Part shown: in pieces, positions 1-8,266 of the stretch | How the letters are laid out: each line of letters begins with the position of its first letter | Position numbering within the stretch: the stretch's first letter is position 1 | Assembly (NCBI GenBank): GCA_028687585.1 | Contig: JAQTZV010000009.1 | Location: 113,434 to 177,433 of the forward strand | Reading direction: 5' to 3' | Origin: Desulfuromonadaceae bacterium | Lineage (GTDB): Bacteria > Desulfobacterota > Desulfuromonadia > Geobacterales > Pseudopelobacteraceae | Length of the DNA: 64,000 bases | The notes under the pieces: generated by a model | Seen by the model: only the letters and a program-made list of their open reading frames with translations | Database searches by the model: none | Told to the model about the DNA's origin: nothing | Position numbers and translations under genes: made by a program

Positions 1-2
1 TG

Positions 3-2690
3 CGCTGTTTCAAACGCCGGGAAATTATGCGCATTGCCGCGCGGGATTTGAATGGGCTGGCACCGCTTGAAGAGATCATGCGGGAACTTGCCGATCTGGC
101 ATCATCAACACTGCAGGTCGCATACCAGGTCTGTCGGCGCTGCCTGATCCGCGACCATGGTGTTCCGGTGCTGGCAGGGGAGAACGCATCGCTCTTTGAG
201 GCGGAGATGACCGTAATCGGCATGGGAAAACTGGGGGGCCGGGAGCTGAATTTTTCTTCTGATATCGACATCATCTACTTCTATGAGTCAGATAAAGGGG
301 AAACGTCAGGTATAGAAAGCGGCTCCGGCGGCAAAAAAGGGATTATCTCGCTTCATGCCTTTTTCAACAAACTGGGAGAGATGATCAGCAAGGCTTTGTC
401 ACAGGTGACGGAGGATGGTTTTGTCTTTCGGGTTGATGTCGGACTCCGGCCGGAAGGAAAATCGGGGGATGTAGCGGTGTCACTCCGCTCAGCCGAAGTA
501 TATTATGAATCCTGGGGGCAGTCATGGGAGCGCACCGCCATGCTGAAGGCGCGACCGGTGGCCGGTTCGCTGGCGCTTGGTGAGCAGCTCCTCAAAACAC
601 TGCAGCCGTTTATCTATCGCAAATATCTCGATTATAACCTGATCGAGGATATGAAACTGATGAAGCAGAAAATAGATGCTTCGCTGGCCCGTTCCCGGGA
701 AGGAGAGATAAATCTCAAACTCGGGCGCGGCGGGATTCGCGAAATCGAGTTTTTCATCCAGGCCCTACAACTGGTTTATGCAGGTAAAAACCCGAAATTG
801 CGGGAACGTAATTCGCTTCGCGCCCTGGACTCACTTCTGGCGGCAAATCTGCTTGGCGAGGATGACCACCTAAAACTGCGGGATGCCTATCGCTTTCTTC
901 GTTCGGTCGAACACCGAATCCAGGTAGTGCAGGAACGCCAGACCCATAACCTTCCGCCCAAGGAGGAAGAGATGCTCGCGCTGTCACGGCGGAGCGGCTA
1001 TCTGCGCAGCAATGGGCTGGAACGCTTTCGCGAAAAACTGGAAGAACATCGCGGCCATGTATCCTTCATCTACGGCACCCTCTTCCATACCCGCGATGCA
1101 AAGCTTGAGCAGGAGGTTCACCCGCAGGTTCTCTTTCTTCTTGATCCCAAGGCGGATTCGGATCTGGTCAAGGATATGCTTGCCGAGCGACACTTCGAAG
1201 ATGTCGATCGGGCCTACGAAAACCTGCTTTCCCTGCGGAGAGGTCCGGTACGCGCGAATCTTGCCGAACGAAGCCGCCGCCTCCTGGATAAAATCGCTCC
1301 GTTACTGATCCAGGAACTGTTCGATTCATACGATCCGGACCTGGCGCTTACCAATCTGGAACGCTTCATGACGGTTATCGCCACCCGCTCCTCCTATTAT
1401 GCCCTGCTGGCAGAAAACAGAGCCACGATCAAGCTGCTGGTGTCGCTGTTCGGCATGTCTGAATTCCTCTCAAAAATATTAATCAGCCATCCGGAACTGC
1501 TCGACAGCCTGGTTTCCCGCAGCGGGTCATCCATTGTCAAAGCAAAGGAAACGATGCAGGAGGAGTTGGCTGCGCTGCTGGAACAGAGTGACTATTTTGA
1601 GGACCACCTCAACATACTGCGTCGTTACCGTAATGAAGAATTCCTGCGCATCGGCCTGAACGACATTCATGGGCGTTTACTGCAGGGGGAAGTTACGTCG
1701 CAGCTCAGTATGCTCGGCGAGGTCTGCCTCGTGGCAGCGTTCCGGCTGGCGGTTGCCGAACTGCGGCGTTTCGGTCATCCTGCCTGGCTGCGAGAGGGGT
1801 GCGCTGCCGAGGCACATCTCGCGATCATAGCCATGGGTAAGCTTGGCGGTGGCGAGCTCAACTACCACTCTGACCTGGACATCATCTTTGTCTATGACCA
1901 TCAGGGGTATACCGACGGCGAAAAACAGATTTCAAATCACGAATATTTTGCCAAGCTGGCCCAAAAGATAATCTCGATTCTGACCATGCAGACCCGCGAA
2001 GGGTACGTGTACAAGATTGATACCCGCCTGCGCCCTTCAGGGAATTCCGGCCCGCTTGTGACCTCGCTGGATTCATTTCTGGAATATCACCGCAAGGAAG
2101 CGCAGATCTGGGAACGGCAGGCACTTACCAAAGCCCGTGTGGTGCTGGGTGATGAGGCGTTGGCCGGCCAGCTTCACGATATTATCCGCCATACTATTTA
2201 CGGCACGACCATAGACGATGAGGGAGGGCAGGAGATCCGGCGTCTTCGGATGCGCATGGAAAACGAATTGGCTCGGGAATCTGATGGCAGCTACAACATA
2301 AAAACCGGCCGCGGCGGTATGGTGGATGTAGAATTTGCCGTTCAATATCTGCAACTGAAAGAAGGATGCCACTCTCCTGAATTGCGTACTCCCAGTACGG
2401 TCGTCGCTCTCAAGGAAATCAGCACACTGGGGCTGCTCCCGGAAGGGAGCGCCGAGACCATGCTGGCCGGATACAAATTTCTTCGCAAACTCGAAAACCG
2501 TCTGAGGATCATCCATGATTATTCGGCCAACGACCTCACCGGGACGCGACTCTACCTGAACAAGCTGGCGCGTCGTATGGGGTACGATCCCAAACTGAAG
2601 AATCCGGGTGCTGCTCTGATCTGTGATTACGAGGAGATAACCGGCAAAATACGGGATGTATTTGATCGGTTGTTTGCGGTTGAAGAGTAA
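3..2690 (+). CDS. glnE: Glutamate-ammonia-ligase adenylyltransferase/deadenylase (3' part)
   Basis: Bifunctional enzyme that adenylylates and deadenylylates glutamine synthetase in response to PII and glutamine. The frame is open to the left edge (it reads RCFKRREIMRIAARDL from base 3), so the true start lies upstream. About 895 residues are present of the usual 950-1000. Two nucleotidyltransferase halves are visible: GMGKLGGRELNFSSDIDI near residue 70 is the N-terminal deadenylase half, and AMGKLGGGELNYHSDLDI near residue 610 is the adenylylating half. Each carries the G-(S/D)-x-D-x-D metal-binding signature. It is followed after 34 bases by convergent DUF116. Confidence 0.96.
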   Translation, partial: RCFKRREIMRIAARDLNGLAPLEEIMRELADLASSTLQVAYQVCRRCLIRDHGVPVLAGENASLFEAEMTVIGMGKLGGRELNFSSDIDIIYFYESDKGETSGIESGSGGKKGIISLHAFFNKLGEMISKALSQVTEDGFVFRVDVGLRPEGKSGDVAVSLRSAEVYYESWGQSWERTAMLKARPVAGSLALGEQLLKTLQPFIYRKYLDYNLIEDMKLMKQKIDASLARSREGEINLKLGRGGIREIEFFIQALQLVYAGKNPKLRERNSLRALDSLLAANLLGEDDHLKLRDAYRFLRSVEHRIQVVQERQTHNLPPKEEEMLALSRRSGYLRSNGLERFREKLEEHRGHVSFIYGTLFHTRDAKLEQEVHPQVLFLLDPKADSDLVKDMLAERHFEDVDRAYENLLSLRRGPVRANLAERSRRLLDKIAPLLIQELFDSYDPDLALTNLERFMTVIATRSSYYALLAENRATIKLLVSLFGMSEFLSKILISHPELLDSLVSRSGSSIVKAKETMQEELAALLEQSDYFEDHLNILRRYRNEEFLRIGLNDIHGRLLQGEVTSQLSMLGEVCLVAAFRLAVAELRRFGHPAWLREGCAAEAHLAIIAMGKLGGGELNYHSDLDIIFVYDHQGYTDGEKQISNHEYFAKLAQKIISILTMQTREGYVYKIDTRLRPSGNSGPLVTSLDSFLEYHRKEAQIWERQALTKARVVLGDEALAGQLHDIIRHTIYGTTIDDEGGQEIRRLRMRMENELARESDGSYNIKTGRGGMVDVEFAVQYLQLKEGCHSPELRTPSTVVALKEISTLGLLPEGSAETMLAGYKFLRKLENRLRIIHDYSANDLTGTRLYLNKLARRMGYDPKLKNPGAALICDYEEITGKIRDVFDRLFAVEE

Positions 2691-2724
2691 GTGTCGAGTC
2701 GTACAGATTAATACTTTCTGCTGC

Positions 2725-3525
2725 TCAGGCGGAAAGTGTTTCGGATTCACCGCTTTCGAGGACAAGACGTAATGCCGCATCAATCTTCGCCACATCGACG
2801 ACGGTATTGAAACAGGGGCCAAAGGGGCGTTCGTTGAGGATGCCGATAACCGGCAGGGGGTAACAGTCTTTGATCCCGGAGGTCAGGTCACGCTCACAGG
2901 CGACTGCTATTACGAGCTTCGGGCGTTTTTCGACAATAACCTTGCGAGCCAGCGTTCCGCCGGTGGCCACTGATATGTCGATGTGGAATTTCTGGCCGAG
3001 ATCAACCAGTCCTTTGATGCTGCAGCGCCCGCATTGCAGGCATTTATGGATGTCGCCGGTCACTTTTATTTCACAATCCGATAACTGGATGCAGTGCGGC
3101 AGCAGCACCAGAATCCGGTCCGGACGTACCTTCATCCGCTGAGAAGTTACCAGGCTGTTGTTCATGGCGATAAACGACTGACGGATATTATCCGTGTCGA
3201 GTCCGATCACTCTCCCCACAAATTCTATAACCGGCAGTAAAAACTTAATCACCACAAGGCGCATGAAGCGGGTGAGAAAAATATCTTTGCCCAGTGCGGT
3301 GGTAAGAACCAGCAGGCCGGTCCCGAGGATGGCAAGTCCGGAAAGTACCACCACGATTAAGCCGACAATATGCGGCAGATTAGGGTGGATGTTGGCCAGG
3401 CCGCGGTTGGGGATCCACCAGGCGAGAAAAATAACGGCCACTACGATCAGGCAGGTAACACCCATTAAGGTGACAAAGAGTCGCTTGCGCGGCGGAGTCG
3501 CTTCAATTTTTCGGGGGGGAGTCAC
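2725..3525 (-). CDS. DUF116 domain membrane protein
   Basis: Protein of 266 residues with two N-terminal membrane segments (about residues 17-35 and 50-75), followed by a soluble DUF116 domain. The domain has a cysteine cluster (CIQLSDC, KCLQCGRC, later AVACERD and GPCFNT) that suggests metal or Fe-S binding. The GTG start overlaps the fmt stop codon (GTGA), so it is translationally coupled as the last gene of def-fmt-DUF116. DUF116 has no established biochemical function. This gene order recurs in Geobacter-type genomes as far as I know, so a link to translation start or envelope maturation is only inference. Confidence 0.85.
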   Translation of the reverse strand: MTPPRKIEATPPRKRLFVTLMGVTCLIVVAVIFLAWWIPNRGLANIHPNLPHIVGLIVVVLSGLAILGTGLLVLTTALGKDIFLTRFMRLVVIKFLLPVIEFVGRVIGLDTDNIRQSFIAMNNSLVTSQRMKVRPDRILVLLPHCIQLSDCEIKVTGDIHKCLQCGRCSIKGLVDLGQKFHIDISVATGGTLARKVIVEKRPKLVIAVACERDLTSGIKDCYPLPVIGILNERPFGPCFNTVVDVAKIDAALRLVLESGESETLSA

Positions 3526-4481
3526 CGCTGCGAATCCTCTGGGTAGCTACTGCCAAGCAGGGTGCCTACGGAGAGAGGACAGCCGGAGAGAAAACTGGCG
3601 GCGTCCATACGTTTCTTCCCGGAGAGCTGCAGCTCCTGTAAAAAGAGACTGCCAGATTGGCAAGCAACTTCAAAAAGACCTTTTGCAGCCTGCAGAACAA
3701 TCCCCGGTTCCCCGAAACCGCTACCGACCCGGGTGCGGAAGATTTTCAGCACCTGATCGCCGATTGTGGTACACGCTCCAGGCCAGACCGCGAGACCACG
3801 GACCTGGTTGTGGATCGAACGGGCGTCAGCGTGCCAGTTGATAATGCCATCCTCTTTTTTGAGCATAGCCGCATAACAGCTGTCGCTGTTATTCTGCGGC
3901 TGCGGCACAAGGTCTCCCGCAGCGAGCCGGTCAAGCGTTTCAGCAAGCAGTTCGGCCCCTAATGTTGCCATGCGATCATGCAAAGAGCCGATGTCTTCGT
4001 TTTCATCCAGCGGAGTTTTTTGAGCCAGCAGCATATCGCCGGTATCGAGGCCGACATCCATCAGCATGGTAGTGACTCCGGTCTCGGTTTCGCCATTGAT
4101 AATGCACCAGTTGAGTGGAGCGGCACCGCGGTAGCGCGGGAGCAGCGAGGCATGCACGTTAATGCAGCCGTGCAGCGGAATTTCCAGTAGCGCTTTTGGC
4201 AGTATCTGGCCAAAGGCAACGACAACAATAACATCCGGTTTCAGCTCCCGGATGACGTCAACGAACTCAGGATTACGAACTTTGAGCGGCTGGTACACCG
4301 GGATGCCGTTTTTTTCAGCCAGCTCTTTAACCGGAGGGGACATCAACTTCTGCCCTCGCCCCTTTGGGCGGTCTGGTTGGGTAACAACCGCCACAATCTG
4401 CTCACCGCGATCAATCAGCTTCTGCAGAGTCGGGCAGGCAAAATCAGGTGTCCCCATAAAAATGGTACGCCAGCCGGTCAT
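3522..4481 (-). CDS. fmt: Methionyl-tRNA formyltransferase
   Basis: Formylates initiator Met-tRNA using 10-formyl-THF. The 319-residue length is normal. The N-terminal Rossmann domain opens with FMGTPDFACPTL, and the folate-binding core has the characteristic INVHASLLPRYRGAAPLNWCI segment (HxSLLP loop, near residues 105-125), followed by the MDVGLDTGD block. The C-terminal OB-fold lies around residues 205-300. The ATG overlaps the def stop codon (ATGA) and the end overlaps the DUF116 start, so the three genes form one tight minus-strand operon. Confidence 0.97.
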   Translation of the reverse strand: MTGWRTIFMGTPDFACPTLQKLIDRGEQIVAVVTQPDRPKGRGQKLMSPPVKELAEKNGIPVYQPLKVRNPEFVDVIRELKPDVIVVVAFGQILPKALLEIPLHGCINVHASLLPRYRGAAPLNWCIINGETETGVTTMLMDVGLDTGDMLLAQKTPLDENEDIGSLHDRMATLGAELLAETLDRLAAGDLVPQPQNNSDSCYAAMLKKEDGIINWHADARSIHNQVRGLAVWPGACTTIGDQVLKIFRTRVGSGFGEPGIVLQAAKGLFEVACQSGSLFLQELQLSGKKRMDAASFLSGCPLSVGTLLGSSYPEDSQR

Positions 4482-4984
4482 CGCCTCTCCTCTGCCGCTT
4501 TGCGGGCTTTTCGCTGAAACAGTTCGCGCTTAAGCGTCGAGAGATGATCGACAAACAGGATACCGTCCAGATGATCAATCTCGTGCTGAAACGCAATAGC
4601 CAGTAGATCTTCGGCATTCCAGGTCCGCTCAGCCCCCTCCAGATCAAGCGCTTTGACGATTACGCGGGCGTAGCGTTTGACATTGGCAGCATAGTCGAGA
4701 ACCGACAGGCATCCCTCCTCCTCGTAAGCCTCTCCTTCAGCATGAATAATCGTCGGATTGATTGCGACAATCAGGTCGGGCGGTTCGTTTTTGCCGGAGA
4801 TGTCGATAATAATAACGCGCTGATGGATACCAAGCTGCGGCGCTGCCAGCCCGACCCCCGGAGCGGCATACATGGATTCGGCCATGTCCCGGACGAGTTC
4901 CCGTACCGAATCGGTGATAATGGTTACCGGGGCAGATTTTTTCTTGAGCTCAGGGTTTGGGTAGGTGAGAATGGTGCGAATCAT
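4478..4984 (-). CDS. def: Peptide deformylase
   Basis: Removes the N-formyl group from nascent proteins. All three family motifs are present: GVGLAAPQLG (motif 1), EEGCLSV (motif 2 with the metal-ligand Cys) and QHEIDHLDG (motif 3, the HExxH metal site). At 168 residues the length is typical. It is the first gene of def-fmt-DUF116; an AAGGA lies about ten bases before the ATG. The 98 bases up to the divergent small gene at 5083 must hold the operon promoter. Confidence 0.97.
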   Translation of the reverse strand: MIRTILTYPNPELKKKSAPVTIITDSVRELVRDMAESMYAAPGVGLAAPQLGIHQRVIIIDISGKNEPPDLIVAINPTIIHAEGEAYEEEGCLSVLDYAANVKRYARVIVKALDLEGAERTWNAEDLLAIAFQHEIDHLDGILFVDHLSTLKRELFQRKARKAAEERR

Positions 4985-5082
4985 GGGGTAGTGTGTCCTT
5001 AATTGAAATTCAGAGGTAGCGATGATACTATTTCAGAGTAAGAAAATCAATTTCATCTTTACAGGGGCAACGAGGTGTGAGC

Positions 5083-5292
5083 ATGACGGATCCGGTCAAG
5101 GGAATCAGCGGTTCTCGGGGAGCTTCTGCGGGGGGGAGCCATAGCGGCGGCAGTTTCTCAGAGGGTCATAAAAAACAGAGCCCGTCAGTTCAGCAGAAAG
5201 ATCTGATTGAAATATCTCAGGAGGCCCGTAATCGCTTGACTGGCAAAACAAAGAAGGGTCTTTTGGAGTATCTGAAAGATCTGCTGAGATAA
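5083..5292 (+). CDS. Small hypothetical protein
   Basis: Protein of 69 residues when started at the ATG at 5083, which has GAGG seven bases upstream; a GTG two codons earlier is possible. The N-terminal half is rich in Gly and Ser and looks disordered. The C-terminal half has a short charged helix (IEISQEARNRL and a Leu/Lys-rich end). The IEIS-x-EAR stretch resembles short regulatory peptides of the FlgM kind, but this is too weak for a name. It ends 17 bases before the convergent HDOD gene. Confidence 0.5.
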   Translation: MTDPVKGISGSRGASAGGSHSGGSFSEGHKKQSPSVQQKDLIEISQEARNRLTGKTKKGLLEYLKDLLR

Positions 5293-5309
5293 CCGGTACC
5301 TGAATAAAA

Positions 5310-6158
5310 TCAGCTGAAAAAGCTCTTGTCCTTTTCATATGCCGCTCTGAATCGGTCCAAAAGAGTTTCCAGACGCTGTTCGTTAAAACCGAGCCTCTGA
5401 GCCGGTACGGTTTGCACCAGGTCCAGCTCATCATCCGGTTCGCGTATGCCGATGCCGACTTTATGGCAGAGCATATCGGCCAAACCAACCACACAGGTGA
5501 GACTCACCTGAACAGTATCCTCATCTTCTGCAAAATCAAATAAATGATGGTTCAGCACTGCATGCATCAGCATGTCAGGAAAATTCCATTTTTTTATAAC
5601 GAGTCCGCCAACCTCAGAATGTGTGTAGGAATACACCCGTTGTTCGGCATCCTCAAAGGAAAGCCCGTCATTGTAGCATCTCTGCATAACATCTTGGAAC
5701 TGTGCGTGGTCCATGGTGTTCATAATTATTTTGCCAATGTCGTGAAACAGTCCGCCGAGGAAGGCCTCCTCCTCATTCACCACACGGGTCTCTTTTGCGA
5801 TGATGCGGGCTGCCAGACCGGCCCCAAAGGAGTGTTCCCAGAGCATTTTTTCAGTGAGACCGTACGGTTGATATACCTGCTTGACAGAAGCTGCAACAAC
5901 CAGGCTCTTTAATGTTCCGAAGCCGAGCACAACAATCGCATGAGAAAGGGTCTGTATCTGGCGCTGGCATCCGTAAAAGGAGGAATTTGATATTTTCAGC
6001 ACGCGGGCGGCGACAGCCGGATCCGAGGCAACAACTTTTGCCAGCTCTTCCGCAGTGGCGCTTTCACTCTCGATAAGCTGCATGACTTTAGTAGCAACCA
6101 CCGGAATAGTCGGCAGGTCGCTGGCGGTCATGATCATCACTTCCAGTTCTCTGTTCAT
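5310..6158 (-). CDS. HDOD domain protein
   Basis: HDOD domain (an HD-related output domain) filling most of 282 residues. It shows the LPTIPVVATKVMQLI entry, SDPAVAARVLKISNSSFYG, an HAIVVLGF segment and an HD-like GLFHDIGKIIM. Such proteins are signalling factors that often occur in c-di-GMP, chemotaxis or flagellar contexts. The start chosen is the ATG at 6158, which has AAGGAA five bases upstream; an in-frame GTG at 6176 would place that ribosome site inside the gene. No receiver or GGDEF domain is attached. Confidence 0.9.
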   Translation of the reverse strand: MNRELEVMIMTASDLPTIPVVATKVMQLIESESATAEELAKVVASDPAVAARVLKISNSSFYGCQRQIQTLSHAIVVLGFGTLKSLVVAASVKQVYQPYGLTEKMLWEHSFGAGLAARIIAKETRVVNEEEAFLGGLFHDIGKIIMNTMDHAQFQDVMQRCYNDGLSFEDAEQRVYSYTHSEVGGLVIKKWNFPDMLMHAVLNHHLFDFAEDEDTVQVSLTCVVGLADMLCHKVGIGIREPDDELDLVQTVPAQRLGFNEQRLETLLDRFRAAYEKDKSFFS

Positions 6159-6340
6159 TGTTTCCTTTATTGTCACATGTTTCTGATGTCGCTGTAGTGG
6201 TTACTCAGAATGAGTCATTATCCACATACGATGCTAAAAATCAAGTGTTTAGCCTGATTGTAGCCTAAATAATTGAAATATTGTCAGGTGATGTGTATAA
6301 TCCCGCCGCACTACAGTTACAAGTTAAGGAAACACCCACT

Positions 6341-8209
6341 ATGAAGATCCTGAAAACATACCTGTTGCTTGTAAGTGCCACGCTTCTTTTGACGGGATTC
6401 AGCTGGGGATTAGGCCCTGATCCCTGTAAAGAAGCACTTGAAATTGCGGGGACGCTGAACTCTCTTCGCGATGAAACTCTGATGCGCCAGGCAGAGGCAA
6501 AAATTGTCAACCAATGCCCGGATGGTGCTGCTGCCCATTTTGTCACTGCATTGCAACAGGAGCGGGTCAGTAACTTTGATGGCGCAATTGAAGAATATCG
6601 CCGCGCTCTCCAGCAAGCACCCTCTTTCGCACGTGCCAGTGGCAATCTCGGATTGCTCTATGCGCTGAAAGGGATGAATGACGATGCGTCATTGGAACTG
6701 ACTCGCGGTCTCTCTTCCATTCAAGACCCGTATTATCACAAGGCACTGGCCGGGATTTTTGCTGCCCAAAAAATGTATCCGCTGGCCGCCTACCATTATA
6801 ACGAGGCTGGTCGTAAACTGACGACTGATGCTTCTGTTTTCGTAAGTTTGGCTGAGATCTACAGCGCCTCAAATCAGCCGGATAAGGCACAGGAAGAATA
6901 CCGCAGGGCTCTTGCCATCAATCCCGGCTCTGTGCCTGCACACATCGGTATCGCAACAATTTATCTACAGCGAGGCGAGGCGGACAAGGCTCTTGAACAA
7001 CTGAAACGCGGTGAAGTCGCCGCACCGCAAAATCATGATATTCATCTGTTGCTGGCCGATATATATAAAAATAAGGGTGATGCCAAGCTTGCAGACTACC
7101 ATTTGCTGCTGGGCGGTAAAAGCAAGATCGTAAAAGCTGCGCAAAAACCGATTGGCCAATCGGATACAAGCAGCGCTGACCATGAGATAGAGAATCTTAA
7201 AGCTGCTATCAAGGAACGCCCCGAAGATACGCTTTCATACGAAAAACTCGGCCATATCTACCGTGCAGCAGGTAAAGACGCGGAGGCAATCGACGCCTTT
7301 CGTGAGGCTGCACACCGCAATAGCGCCAACAGTGATGTGTATCTTAGTCTGGGGATTCTGTATGAGAAAAAGGGACAGATTGATGAAGCTGTTGTCGCCT
7401 ACAAACGATCGATTAAAGTAAATCCGGCCAACTCCGAAGCTCATTTACGATTGGGTGACATACGCTTCTCCCGTGGGCTCTTTCAGGAAGCGGTGGGGCA
7501 GTATACGGCGTTTCTCAAGTTACGTCCCGAAAGCCCTGATATCCACCTTAAGTTAGGGCGAATATATGCGAAAAGTAAAGAAATCGACCTTGCAATTGCG
7601 TCGTATAATTCAGTGCTGACCTATAGCCCGAACGACGGTGATGCCAATAGGGAAGTAGCGGCACTGTACGCCCAAAAAGGGGACAATGAAAAGGCGCTTC
7701 TGTACTACAAAAAAGCACTCTCCATTCAAAAAAACGACAGTGAAGCGCGCAGCGCACTTATTTCAATGTATGTGAAAAGCAAGCAGTATGACGAAATCAT
7801 GATTCTTTTGAAAGAAACGGTTGACCTGAATCCGGATGATCCGGTAAATCATTACAAGCTTGGCCTGATTTATGATTTTAAAAAAGAGTATGAGAATGCG
7901 ATAAGCTCCTATAAAAAGTCGATTGAACTGAAATCTGATAATGCCAGAGCGCTTAATGCACTTGGGCGGCTCTATATGAAAACCGGTCGGTTGAGTGAGG
8001 CGAAAGAGACTTTGGAAGCGGCGAAAAAGGCTGATCCCACTTTGGAGGAAACCTCCGTATTGCTTAATAATATTCGCGATGAGTTCAATCCGGAACCGCG
8101 CAAAATAAAAAAAAGCAAAAAAGGGAAAACGAAGAAAAGTAAAAAAAGCGTAAAGAAGAAAAAGACCACAGGCGCTGCAAAAGCGGCTACTTCAAAGGCG
8201 AAAAAGTAG
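6341..8209 (+). CDS. Exported TPR repeat protein with lysine-rich tail
   Basis: Protein of 622 residues. The start at 6341 is supported by AAGGA ten bases upstream and by a signal peptide (MKILKTYLLLVSATLLLTGF). The body is a long series of 34-residue TPR units (repeated A-x-x-x-L-G-x-x-Y and N-P-x patterns) from about residue 85 to 580, with an unrelated linker near residues 270-290. The last 40 residues are almost all Lys, Ala, Ser and Thr, a strongly basic tail that could bind nucleic acid, peptidoglycan or LPS phosphate. It is probably a periplasmic scaffold; no enzymatic domain is visible. Confidence 0.88.
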   Translation: MKILKTYLLLVSATLLLTGFSWGLGPDPCKEALEIAGTLNSLRDETLMRQAEAKIVNQCPDGAAAHFVTALQQERVSNFDGAIEEYRRALQQAPSFARASGNLGLLYALKGMNDDASLELTRGLSSIQDPYYHKALAGIFAAQKMYPLAAYHYNEAGRKLTTDASVFVSLAEIYSASNQPDKAQEEYRRALAINPGSVPAHIGIATIYLQRGEADKALEQLKRGEVAAPQNHDIHLLLADIYKNKGDAKLADYHLLLGGKSKIVKAAQKPIGQSDTSSADHEIENLKAAIKERPEDTLSYEKLGHIYRAAGKDAEAIDAFREAAHRNSANSDVYLSLGILYEKKGQIDEAVVAYKRSIKVNPANSEAHLRLGDIRFSRGLFQEAVGQYTAFLKLRPESPDIHLKLGRIYAKSKEIDLAIASYNSVLTYSPNDGDANREVAALYAQKGDNEKALLYYKKALSIQKNDSEARSALISMYVKSKQYDEIMILLKETVDLNPDDPVNHYKLGLIYDFKKEYENAISSYKKSIELKSDNARALNALGRLYMKTGRLSEAKETLEAAKKADPTLEETSVLLNNIRDEFNPEPRKIKKSKKGKTKKSKKSVKKKKTTGAAKAATSKAKK

Positions 8210-8266
8210 TACGATACTGACTGCAGAATTTTTCTCACATCCCGGCATTCCGCGACTGGAAATATC

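Noticed and set aside
2073..2822. 249-codon minus-strand frame
   Set aside because: It lies opposite glnE and runs into the DUF116 gene; no domain, and glnE is certain on the other strand.
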